This document shows positions 1-5,758 of a stretch of DNA of 5,758 nucleotides, in pieces. How positions within the stretch are numbered: position 1 is the first letter of the stretch; every line of letters begins with the position of its first letter. The position numbers and the translations under genes were made by a program. Location of the stretch: assembly GCA_002334985.1 (NCBI GenBank), contig DDBY01000018.1, positions 1 to 5,758 of the forward strand. The letters are read 5' to 3'. This DNA comes from Micavibrio sp. UBA2020 (GTDB taxonomy: Bacteria; Pseudomonadota; Alphaproteobacteria; Micavibrionales; UBA2020). The notes beneath the pieces are model-generated. The model had not been told where the DNA came from. It worked only from the letters and a program-made list of their open reading frames with translations, and made no database searches.

Positions 1-285
1 GACGCCCTGCAAACCGCGCAAAAAATCATCGATAACGCGAAGAAAAACGCGCAGTCGCTGGAACAGGAAGCGCAGCAGCGTCTTGAAGACAGCCTGAAGC
101 GCCGCGAAGCGCAGCTGATTGAGCGCATTCAGCGCGCCGAAGCCGCCGCCGTACAGGAACTGCGCAACCAGGCGGCCGACATCGCCACCCGCGCCGCTGA
201 AATCATGCTGGAAGACGCGCTTGCCAAGCGCGGCGCCAAGCTGGTTGACGAAGCGATTGACGAAATCCCCGCACGTCTGAACTGA
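1..285 (+). CDS. atpF: ATP synthase F0 subunit b, 3' part
   Basis: This is the C-terminal 94 codons of subunit b of the F1F0 ATP synthase, open at the window's 5' edge and ending in TGA at 283-285. Subunit b forms the peripheral stalk that holds the F1 head against the membrane rotor; in alphaproteobacteria it pairs with a related b' subunit. The visible part is one long charged, Ala/Gln/Glu/Arg-rich helix without prolines until the very end, as expected for the stalk's coiled coil. It ends in VDEAIDEIPARLN, which resembles the conserved end of alphaproteobacterial b subunits. The missing 5' part, probably 60-75 codons, would carry the membrane anchor. A strong terminator starts 13 bases after the stop, so this is probably the last gene of its operon. 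The b' paralogue is the main alternative, but the C-terminal motif favours b. Confidence 0.88.
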   Translation, partial: DALQTAQKIIDNAKKNAQSLEQEAQQRLEDSLKRREAQLIERIQRAEAAAVQELRNQAADIATRAAEIMLEDALAKRGAKLVDEAIDEIPARLN

Positions 286-298
286 TTTAGATTTGCCC

Positions 299-338
299 AA
301 TAAAAAAGGCCGGTGCATGAACACCGGCCTTTTTTATT
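299..338. terminator. Bidirectional intrinsic terminator between atpF and the convergent gene
   Basis: A perfect inverted repeat has arms at 299-315 and 322-338 and a six-base loop (CATGAA, 316-321). The core stem is GGCCGGTG/CACCGGCC. It is flanked by six A residues on the left and six T residues on the right, so both strands read as a GC-rich hairpin followed by a U run. It lies 13 bases after the atpF stop and 19 bases beyond the stop of the minus-strand gene (358-360). One element can therefore end transcription from both directions. Confidence 0.95.
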
Positions 339-357
339 GAGGCAAAGCTGCGGGCGC

Positions 358-1830
358 TTAGAACCCACCACCGTCAAATCCGCCGCCGCCGCTAAAGCCG
401 CCACCGAAATCGGATACGGAGATGGAAATATCCGGCACCGAAATATCGGGCACAGAAATGTCAGGCACCGAGATATCCGGCACACTGACGTTCACATCAG
501 GCACATTAACGTCAATTGCGCCCACAGCACCGTCAAGCGCGGCGCTGTTGAAGCTGTCACCAATCGCAGCCCCCGCATCCGGCACGGATACATCGGGCAC
601 GCTCGGCACATGCGTAATATCGCTCATCATAATGACCGCCATGAAAAACACAGGGTCCATGCCGCCCGGTGCGGTGGATGTCGCAGACGAGGCCGACGAC
701 GCAGGGCTGAATTTATAATCCCGCACCGCCGTGCTGGTCTGGCGCATTTGCGCCGTAGCCGTCCGCACACCCGTTTGCATACCCGCAAAGCTGGTCTGGA
801 TGCCCTTGAGGTCGATGGTGATGCGCGTGCTGCCAGATTGGCTTGCACCGCGGCGCAGTTTGGACATGTGCTTGTCCAGCTTGCCGCCCGCCTGCTGCAC
901 CGTCTGGCGGGTTTTAACCGCGCCGTCGTGGATTTTACGCAGGTTTTCCAGCTTGGCGCGCTGCTCTGTCACAAATACGGGGAATTTGCCGCCCAGTTTT
1001 TTCGCTGCACGGTTAAAGAACGACATGTCTTCAAAACTTGCCACGATTTGTTTTTTCAGATTTTCGCGCACCGTCATCTCGCTGACGGCGGCATCCGCTG
1101 CCGCGCGCATGTCTTTCAAGACGGGCTGGATGCGGTTCGATTCAGCTGCAATTTCGGCAACGCGCGTTGACTTTTCCCCGCGCGCATCGCGGTCTTGACG
1201 CTGCGCCAGCTGCACGGAGGGGATGGTTTCACCTTTTTCGGCAAAACTGCGTATCAACGCGCGGCCACCGCGGTAATGACTGTCCGTCAGCCATGCCCAA
1301 GCATGCGCGAAACCTTTTTTGGAAGAAAAATAACCAATGTCCTCTTCGTTCAACTTCGGCTTGTTTTTGTATTCAACCGCAGCATTGAAATAATTGACAG
1401 GCTTCAAGGCCTTTTCACGCCTGTCTATACTTTCGGACAATTTCAAAATCTGATTGCCCAGCGTCGCGCTCTCGCTACCCAGCGTTTCCAGCTTCTGCTT
1501 GAGCGTCTTTTCTTCGCCATGCGTGGCGACAAGGCCGCTCAGGCGGATTTCGGCTGCGCGCGCGGCCGCTATATCGTCGTGATATTTTTCTTCGAAATCA
1601 TGCTTATGGTTAGTCAGGCCGGACAGCGATTTCAGCATTTCGCTGTTTATGGGGCGCAGCTGCGCGGTTACAAATTTGTCGAGCGCACGGGTGTAAAGCT
1701 CGCCCACCGTCTCCATATCCGATTTTGTTTTGCTGATAGTATCGTCAATATCGCGGATGACTTTGGCGTTTTCGCCAAGGATGCTTTCGAACGTATTCTT
1801 AACATCGCGGATGCTATGTCTTTCGGTCAT
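358..1830 (-). CDS. Uncharacterised coiled-coil protein with SVPDI-repeat and Gly/Phe-rich tail
   Basis: I do not recognise this 490-residue protein. The ATG at 1830-1828 is supported by an AGGGAAGG Shine-Dalgarno sequence seven bases upstream and a good promoter. No N-terminal signal peptide or long membrane helix is visible, so it is probably cytoplasmic. Residues about 5-145 are charged and heptad-like. Residues about 147-190 are rich in aromatics, including AHAWAWL around 175-181. Residues about 210-370 are again helical and basic, then turn Ser/Thr/Ala-rich. A short hydrophobic stretch at 391-402 (MDPVFFMAVIMM) is too short for a typical membrane span but could insert or pack. After it come seven VPD motifs, four of them exact SVPDI units at residues 449-468, and a final Gly/Phe tail (DFGGGFSGGGGFDGGGF). 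The protein has no cysteine. Gly/Phe tails occur at the ends of several unrelated bacterial membrane or envelope proteins, so the tail alone does not assign a family. A structural or membrane-associated scaffold role is only a guess. Confidence 0.82.
   Translation of the reverse strand: MTERHSIRDVKNTFESILGENAKVIRDIDDTISKTKSDMETVGELYTRALDKFVTAQLRPINSEMLKSLSGLTNHKHDFEEKYHDDIAAARAAEIRLSGLVATHGEEKTLKQKLETLGSESATLGNQILKLSESIDRREKALKPVNYFNAAVEYKNKPKLNEEDIGYFSSKKGFAHAWAWLTDSHYRGGRALIRSFAEKGETIPSVQLAQRQDRDARGEKSTRVAEIAAESNRIQPVLKDMRAAADAAVSEMTVRENLKKQIVASFEDMSFFNRAAKKLGGKFPVFVTEQRAKLENLRKIHDGAVKTRQTVQQAGGKLDKHMSKLRRGASQSGSTRITIDLKGIQTSFAGMQTGVRTATAQMRQTSTAVRDYKFSPASSASSATSTAPGGMDPVFFMAVIMMSDITHVPSVPDVSVPDAGAAIGDSFNSAALDGAVGAIDVNVPDVNVSVPDISVPDISVPDISVPDISISVSDFGGGFSGGGGFDGGGF
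427..486 (-). repeat. Four 15-bp in-frame tandem repeats encoding SVPDI
   Basis: Four adjacent 15-bp units each encode Ser-Val-Pro-Asp-Ile on the minus strand. The units differ at silent positions (the Pro codon is CCG, CCC or CCT; Ser is TCG, TCT or AGT; Asp is GAT or GAC) while the peptide is exact. This suggests selection on the protein rather than a very recent duplication. Degenerate copies (VNVPD, SVPDV, SVPDA) continue to about position 612. The period is a multiple of three, so copy-number changes would keep the frame. Confidence 0.9.
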
Positions 1831-1837
1831 TCAGGGA

Positions 1838-1845
1838 CCTTCCCT
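1838..1845 (-). promoter_or_regulatory. Shine-Dalgarno of the coiled-coil gene
   Basis: On the minus strand AGGGAAGG lies seven bases before the ATG at 1830. This purine-rich match fixes the start codon and argues that the minus-strand frame is the real one, rather than the long antisense frame across the same DNA. Confidence 0.75.
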
Positions 1846-1879
1846 TTCGTTTTTTCTCTACTGTTTTTGATACAAGCAT

Positions 1880-1908
1880 ATCCTAGCTTTTTGCTGCACC
1901 TGCGTCAA
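1880..1908 (-). promoter_or_regulatory. Sigma-70-type promoter for the coiled-coil gene
   Basis: On the minus strand TTGACG (1908-1903) and TAGGAT (1885-1880) are separated by exactly 17 bases. The -35 box matches the TTGACA consensus at five of six positions and the -10 box matches TATAAT at four of six. Transcription would start near 1873, giving a leader of about 40 bases. A second hexamer, TTGACA (1919-1914), lies one helical turn upstream but has no matching -10 box at normal spacing. This suggests housekeeping expression of the gene. Confidence 0.65.
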
Positions 1909-1922
1909 TTTTATGTCAATTT
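1904..1922 (-). repeat. Tandem AAATTGAC repeat with 11-bp period at the -35 region
   Basis: Two exact copies of AAATTGAC (minus strand; plus-strand GTCAATTT at 1904-1911 and 1915-1922) are spaced 11 bp start to start, which places them on the same face of the helix. The downstream copy contains the proposed -35 box. It could be a pair of operator half-sites or simply two overlapping -35 elements. The sequence shows only the repeat. Confidence 0.5.
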
Positions 1923-1931
1923 TTCTTTTTA

Positions 1932-1944
1932 TATCAAATAATTA
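1932..1944 (+). promoter_or_regulatory. Candidate IHF binding site in the putA upstream region
   Basis: TATCAAATAATTA matches the IHF consensus WATCAANNNNTTR at every defined position, and an A/T-rich tract precedes it (about 1918-1931), as at many strong IHF sites. IHF bends DNA sharply and would do so between the two divergent promoters. IHF takes part in put operon control in enteric bacteria, and alphaproteobacteria have IHF, so a role is plausible. The match lies in AT-rich DNA, which raises the chance of coincidence. Confidence 0.45.
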
Positions 1945-1977
1945 AAGAAAACGGTACATAAACACCGCAATCCGGAA

Positions 1978-1999
1978 TTTGCATTTTGCCCCATGCAAA
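1978..1999. promoter_or_regulatory. Inverted repeat upstream of putA, possible operator
   Basis: TTTGCAT (1978-1984) and ATGCAAA (1993-1999) form a perfect 7-bp inverted repeat around an 8-bp spacer. The symmetry suits a dimeric regulator. It lies 58 bases before the putA start. No convincing sigma-70 promoter was found for putA on the plus strand, which would fit activator-dependent expression. In several alphaproteobacteria an Lrp-family protein (PutR) activates putA in response to proline. Whether this repeat is its site is inference. The spacer is too long and the stem too AT-rich for a terminator. Confidence 0.4.
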
Positions 2000-2044
2000 C
2001 AACCCCTGAAACGGGTAAATTGAACGCACAAAAAATCAAAAACC

Positions 2045-2049
2045 GGAGA
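2045..2049 (+). promoter_or_regulatory. Shine-Dalgarno of putA
   Basis: GGAGA lies eight bases before the ATG at 2058. It supports this start over the out-of-frame ATG at 1993, which has no purine-rich sequence in front of it. Confidence 0.75.
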
Positions 2050-2057
2050 CCCGTGCG

Positions 2058-5000
2058 ATGCCCCAAGCCGCCACATCCCTGCCGCCGTCAAGCCGCCGCG
2101 CTGGCACGTCTGACCTGCCGCTCAATGACGCCTATCATCTGGATGAAAACAAATCTGTGGCGGAACATCTCGCGCTTATCCCACTTGACGATGCGGGCAC
2201 CCTGCGCGTCAAAGCCCGCGCGCGTCAACTGATACAAACCGTGCGCGACAACCGCCGCCGCTTCGGCGGGATTGACCGTTTCCTGAACGAGTTTGGCCTG
2301 ACCACGCGCGAAGGCATCGCCCTGATGTGCCTTGCGGAGGCGCTTTTGCGCATCCCCGACAGCGACACAGCCGATAAAATGATACGCGACAAAATCGGCG
2401 GCGCGGAGTGGGACAAGCATATCGGCAAGGCCGACAGCCTTTTCGTCAATGCCTCCACCTGGGCGCTGATGCTGACGGGCAAGGTGATTGCGGATGTGGA
2501 GGAGGAAAAAGCCCTCTCCGTTTCCGCCATCGCAGGAAAAATCGTATCGCGCGTGGGCGAACCCGTGGTGCGTCAGGCTATGCTGCATGCCATGAAAATC
2601 ATGGGACAGCAATTCGTGATGGGGCGCAGCATCGGCGAAGCGCTTTTGCGCGCTGAAGACGCCGAAAAAAACGGCTCCCGCCATTCGTACGACATGCTGG
2701 GCGAAGGTGCGCGCACGACGGCCGATGCGCAGCGTTATTTCGACGCCTATGACAGCGCCATCCACGCCATCGGCAAAGCGGCCATGGGCCGCGGCTGCAT
2801 CGAGGCGCCGGGCATTTCCGTCAAGCTTTCCGCCCTTCACCCGCGCTATGAATACGCCAAACGCGCAACATGCGTACCTGATTTAAGCGAAAAACTCCTG
2901 AAGCTTGCGCAAAAATGCGCCCAATATAATATTGGCATGACGGTGGACGCCGAAGAAGCGCACCGGCTTGAAATGTCCCTCGAAATTATCGGTAATGTTT
3001 TTCGCGACCCGTCGCTGAAAGGCTGGGACGGTTTCGGCCTTGCCATACAGTCCTATCAAAAACGCTGTACGCGCGTTATCGATATCCTTGCCAATATGTG
3101 CGAAGAAACAGGCCAGCGCATGATGGTGCGCCTTGTCAAAGGCGCCTATTGGGACAGCGAAGTGAAATACGCGCAAGTGAACGGCCTGCCGGGCTATCCG
3201 GTTTTCACGCGCAAAAACGCGACGGATGTATCCTATCTTGCCAATGCGGCCAAGATGCTGGCGCGGCGCGATGTGTTTTATCCGATGTTCGCCACGCATA
3301 ACGCCTATACTGTCGCCGCCATCATGGAAATGGCGGGCGCCGACCAGACCGGTTTTGAATTCCAGCGTCTGCACGGCATGGGAGAGCCGCTTTATCACCA
3401 AATCGTCGGGCGCGGCGAAGGCAAATACCCCTGCCGCATCTATGCCCCCGTCGGCAGCCATCAGGATTTGCTGCCCTATCTGGTGCGGCGCCTGTTGGAA
3501 AACGGCGCGAATACAAACTTCGTCAACCGCCTGCAAAATGACGCCGTGCCGATTGATGAAATGCTGCAAGACCCCGTGGGCTATATGAAAGCGCTGCAAA
3601 GCAAACCGCATCCGAAGATTCCGCTGCCAGCCGATATTTTCGGCGACAGCCGCAAAAATTCACGCGGCATCGAATTCGCCAATGGCGCGCTCAGCGATAA
3701 ACTGCTTGCAGACATCGCAACCCACGCCGAAAAAACATGGACAGCCGCGCCCGTTATTGGCGGCGATATGCGCAAAGGCAGTGCGCAAGACGTTTTCGAC
3801 CCGACCAACATAGCACGCCGCATCGGCAGCGTCGTATTCGCCAGCAAGGAAGATTGCGGCCTTGCCCTGCACACAGCACATGAAGCCTTCGGCACATGGA
3901 ACGCCACCCCCGCGGCCGAGCGCGCGGGCGCGCTTGCACGCATGGCGGATTTGATGGAAGAAAACATGGCCGAGCTGATGGCGCTTTGCGTGCGCGAAGC
4001 CGGCAAAACCCTGCCCGATGCCCTTGCAGAAGTGCGCGAGGCGGTTGATTTCTGCCGCTACTACGCCGCCGAAGGCCGCACCCATTTCGGCGCGCCGCAA
4101 ATCCTGCCCGGCCCGACGGGCGAGAGCAATACGCTGCAAATGGAAGGCCGCGGCGTATTCCTGTGCATCAGCCCGTGGAATTTCCCGCTGGCGATTTTCA
4201 TCGGCCAAGTTGCCGCCGCACTGATGGCCGGCAATACCGTCATCGCCAAACCGGCGGAGCAAACATCGCTCATCGCGCATTACGCCGCCGCGCTTTTGCA
4301 CAAGGCAGGCGTGCCCAAGGGCGCGCTTTGCTTTCTGCCCGCAACCGGCGAGGTTACGGGGCAATATCTGGTCGCCGACCCGCGCATTGCGGGTGTCGCC
4401 TTTACAGGCTCGACCGAGGTTGCGCAAATCATCAACCGCAGCCTTGCCGCGCGCGAAGGCGCCATCGTGCCCCTGATTGCCGAAACCGGCGGCCAGAACG
4501 CGATGATTGCCGATTCAACCGCCCTGCCCGAACAAATCGTTGATGACGTGATTACCAGCGCCTTCCGCTCCGCAGGGCAGCGCTGTTCTGCCCTGCGCGT
4601 TCTGTTCGTACAGGACGGCATCGCGGATAAAGTCATCGAAATGCTGGCGGGCGCGTGCAAGGAGTTGAGCCTTGGCGACCCGCTTGACCTTGCAACCGAC
4701 ATCGGCCCCGTTATCGACAAGGCTGCACTTGAAATGCTCGACGTGCATGCAACACGCATGGCAGGCGTCGGCAAAAAAGTGGCCGAGGTCACCCTGCCCG
4801 CCCATGCGCCCAAGGGGTATTTCTTCGCCCCCTGCGCCTTTGAAATCCCCGATATGTCATCGCTGAAACGCGAGGTTTTCGGCCCTGTCCTTCATATCAT
4901 CCGCTTCAAGGGCGAAGACATCGAAAGCGTTATCCAGCAAATCAACGCCAGCGGCTATGGCCTGACGTTCGGCGTGCATACGCGCATCGACTACACGATG

Positions 5001-5225
5001 GAGGTGCTGTGCCGCCGCGTGCGCGCGGGGAATTGCTATGTCAACCGCTCCATGATTGGCGCGGTGGTCGGCGTGCAGCCGTTTGGCGGACAAGGCGTCT
5101 CCGGCACCGGCCCCAAGGCGGGCGGGCCGCATTACCTGCCCCGCTTCGCGACCGAGCGCACCATCACCATCAACACCACTGCATCCGGCGGCAATACCAC
5201 ACTGGTATCGCTGAGCGAGGAATAA
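2058..5225 (+). CDS. putA: Bifunctional proline dehydrogenase / L-glutamate-gamma-semialdehyde dehydrogenase
   Basis: This complete 1055-residue enzyme oxidises proline to glutamate. The FAD-dependent domain makes P5C and feeds electrons to membrane quinones; the NAD+-dependent domain oxidises the hydrolysed semialdehyde. After an N-terminal arm (about 1-70) and a helical domain with MCLAEALLRIPD, the PRODH barrel shows DMLGEGART (212-220), GISVKLSALHPRYE (252-265; Lys256), TVDAEEA (Asp297), RLVKGAYWDSE (358-368) and RRLLENGAN (477-485; Arg477/478, Glu481). Lys256, Asp297 and Arg358 have the same spacing as Lys329, Asp370 and Arg431 of E. coli PutA. The aldehyde dehydrogenase domain has SPWNFP (705-710), Lys731, Glu809, catalytic Cys843 in GQRCS, EVFGP from 939, and QPFGG from 1007. 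The C-terminus ends in the typical TTASGGNTTLVSL. The E. coli protein has about 1320 residues; this one lacks the N-terminal ribbon-helix-helix and the extra C-terminal domain, so it cannot repress its own gene in that way. All key residues are present. Confidence 0.98.
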   Translation: MPQAATSLPPSSRRAGTSDLPLNDAYHLDENKSVAEHLALIPLDDAGTLRVKARARQLIQTVRDNRRRFGGIDRFLNEFGLTTREGIALMCLAEALLRIPDSDTADKMIRDKIGGAEWDKHIGKADSLFVNASTWALMLTGKVIADVEEEKALSVSAIAGKIVSRVGEPVVRQAMLHAMKIMGQQFVMGRSIGEALLRAEDAEKNGSRHSYDMLGEGARTTADAQRYFDAYDSAIHAIGKAAMGRGCIEAPGISVKLSALHPRYEYAKRATCVPDLSEKLLKLAQKCAQYNIGMTVDAEEAHRLEMSLEIIGNVFRDPSLKGWDGFGLAIQSYQKRCTRVIDILANMCEETGQRMMVRLVKGAYWDSEVKYAQVNGLPGYPVFTRKNATDVSYLANAAKMLARRDVFYPMFATHNAYTVAAIMEMAGADQTGFEFQRLHGMGEPLYHQIVGRGEGKYPCRIYAPVGSHQDLLPYLVRRLLENGANTNFVNRLQNDAVPIDEMLQDPVGYMKALQSKPHPKIPLPADIFGDSRKNSRGIEFANGALSDKLLADIATHAEKTWTAAPVIGGDMRKGSAQDVFDPTNIARRIGSVVFASKEDCGLALHTAHEAFGTWNATPAAERAGALARMADLMEENMAELMALCVREAGKTLPDALAEVREAVDFCRYYAAEGRTHFGAPQILPGPTGESNTLQMEGRGVFLCISPWNFPLAIFIGQVAAALMAGNTVIAKPAEQTSLIAHYAAALLHKAGVPKGALCFLPATGEVTGQYLVADPRIAGVAFTGSTEVAQIINRSLAAREGAIVPLIAETGGQNAMIADSTALPEQIVDDVITSAFRSAGQRCSALRVLFVQDGIADKVIEMLAGACKELSLGDPLDLATDIGPVIDKAALEMLDVHATRMAGVGKKVAEVTLPAHAPKGYFFAPCAFEIPDMSSLKREVFGPVLHIIRFKGEDIESVIQQINASGYGLTFGVHTRIDYTMEVLCRRVRAGNCYVNRSMIGAVVGVQPFGGQGVSGTGPKAGGPHYLPRFATERTITINTTASGGNTTLVSLSEE
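5217..5221 (+). promoter_or_regulatory. Shine-Dalgarno of nadD inside the putA 3' end
   Basis: GAGGA overlaps the last two sense codons of putA and lies seven bases before the TTG at 5229. It decides the nadD start, because no in-frame ATG or GTG occurs between the putA stop and the nucleotide-binding motif of NadD. The overlap with putA coding sequence favours translational coupling. Confidence 0.7.
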
Positions 5226-5228
5226 GTC

Positions 5229-5758
5229 TTGCGCACGGCACCGTCGCTTTATACCAGCAACCTATGGTCCGGCCGCACGGTCGGGCTTTTGGGCGGCTCG
5301 TTCAACCCCGCGCATGAAGGCCACCGGCATATCAGCCTGATGGCGCTCAAACATCTGGGGCTTGATGCCGTGTGGTGGATGGTCAGCCCGCAAAATCCGC
5401 TGAAATCGACAAAGGGCATGGCGCCGCTCGCATCGCGCGTTGAAAGCGCGAAACGCGCCAGCCGCCACCCGCAAATTGTGGTCACCGACATAGAACAGCA
5501 CCTCAATACCCGCTACACCGCCGATACGCTGGCCAAACTGCGGCAGGTTTTTCCGCGCACGCGTTTTGTCTGGCTGATGGGCACGGACAACCTGCGGCAG
5601 GTGCACCGCTGGCAGGACTGGCAGGATATTTTTGAAACCACGGCCGTTTGCGTTCTCGACCGTCCGCCGCACGGCAACAGCCTTAAATCCTGCCCCGCCA
5701 CAGAACGCTACCGCCACCGCCTGATACCCGAAAGCGCGGCCACGACCCTGAAAGACCG
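5229..5758 (+). CDS. nadD: Nicotinate-nucleotide adenylyltransferase, 5' part
   Basis: NadD joins nicotinate mononucleotide and ATP to form nicotinate adenine dinucleotide, the penultimate step of NAD+ synthesis in the cytoplasm. The window holds 176 codons; the family usually has about 190-220, so only the C-terminal end is missing. The nucleotidyltransferase fold is clear from GLLGGSFNPAHEGH (19-32, with the HxGH signature as HEGH), the substrate-binding segment WWMVSPQNPLK (49-59), TRYTADTL (94-101), and MGTDN (117-121) followed by a Trp-rich segment (RWQDW). The C-terminal SSTxIR-type motif would lie beyond the edge. The start is a TTG with a Shine-Dalgarno sequence, three bases after the putA stop. 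In many alphaproteobacteria nadD follows proA, so its place behind putA is a less usual arrangement. PutA uses NAD+, but a functional reason for the pairing is inference. Confidence 0.95.
   Translation, partial: MRTAPSLYTSNLWSGRTVGLLGGSFNPAHEGHRHISLMALKHLGLDAVWWMVSPQNPLKSTKGMAPLASRVESAKRASRHPQIVVTDIEQHLNTRYTADTLAKLRQVFPRTRFVWLMGTDNLRQVHRWQDWQDIFETTAVCVLDRPPHGNSLKSCPATERYRHRLIPESAATTLKD

Noticed and set aside
422..718. A plus-strand frame with EISGT repeats
   Set aside because: It is the complementary reading of the 15-bp repeats, because a period divisible by three repeats in every frame. It has no ribosome binding site.
313..1170. A 285-codon plus-strand frame beginning inside the terminator loop
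   Set aside because: Its product is His/Arg-rich with IRH-type repeats, which is the antisense reading of the repeat tail. The start codon lies in the terminator hairpin and has no ribosome binding site.
1195..1941. A long open plus-strand frame (248 codons) opposite the coiled-coil gene
   Set aside because: It has no Shine-Dalgarno sequence and no recognisable domain, and it runs past the start of the minus-strand gene into its promoter. The minus-strand frame has the promoter, binding site and coherent protein features.
1867..1944. Possible plus-strand -35/-10 pairs for putA, such as TTGATA at 1867 or TATATC at 1930
   Set aside because: None has a partner box at 16-18 bp spacing with reasonable consensus agreement, so no putA promoter was annotated.
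2002..2016. A small ACCC/GGGT hairpin between the inverted repeat and the putA start
   Set aside because: The stem is only four base pairs around a seven-base loop, too weak to call a regulatory structure.
1993..2232. A possible short leader peptide upstream of putA
   Set aside because: The ATG sits in the right arm of the inverted repeat without a Shine-Dalgarno sequence, and the frame simply overlaps putA out of frame for about 170 bases. It shows no leader-like pattern such as a proline-codon run followed by alternative hairpins.
2088..4427. Long minus-strand frames inside putA (250, 242 and 255 codons)
   Set aside because: They are side effects of GC-rich codon use. The plus strand carries a continuous enzyme with all catalytic residues, and the antisense products show no recognisable motifs.

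Overview
The window looks like ordinary chromosomal DNA of a GC-rich alphaproteobacterium. Three genes support this. The 5' end carries an ATP synthase b-subunit tail ending in an alphaproteobacterial-style motif (VDEAIDEIPARLN). PutA is of the short bifunctional type without a DNA-binding domain. The partial NadD has the alphaproteobacterial motif set (SPQNPLK, TRYTADTL, MGTDN). The genus cannot be named from this sequence alone. No insertion sequence, tRNA, rRNA, CRISPR array, prophage gene or integrase is visible.

Layout. Positions 1-285 hold the 3' end of atpF on the plus strand. A perfect hairpin terminator (299-338) follows. It is flanked by A and T runs on both sides, so it can serve both atpF and the convergent gene beyond it. 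Positions 358-1830 (minus strand) encode a 490-residue protein that I do not recognise. It is helical and charged, has no cysteine, and ends in an unusual tail of SVPDI pentapeptides followed by Gly/Phe repeats. It has its own promoter and Shine-Dalgarno sequence. Positions 1831-2057 are a divergent regulatory region. It contains the minus-strand promoter, a short tandem repeat, a perfect match to the IHF consensus, and an inverted repeat upstream of putA. Positions 2058-5225 encode a complete proline dehydrogenase/P5C dehydrogenase (putA). Three bases later nadD starts at a TTG codon and runs off the window.

How the genes relate. PutA oxidises proline to glutamate in two steps, passing electrons to quinone through FAD and to NAD+. 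NadD makes the dinucleotide precursor of NAD+. Their tight spacing suggests co-transcription and translational coupling, although nadD is an essential housekeeping gene and may also have its own expression. The ATP synthase gene belongs to a separate upstream operon. The 490-residue gene is its own transcription unit, and neither neighbour reveals its function.

The most unusual part is the 490-residue coiled-coil protein with its repeat tail. I see no multi-gene system built around it inside this window.
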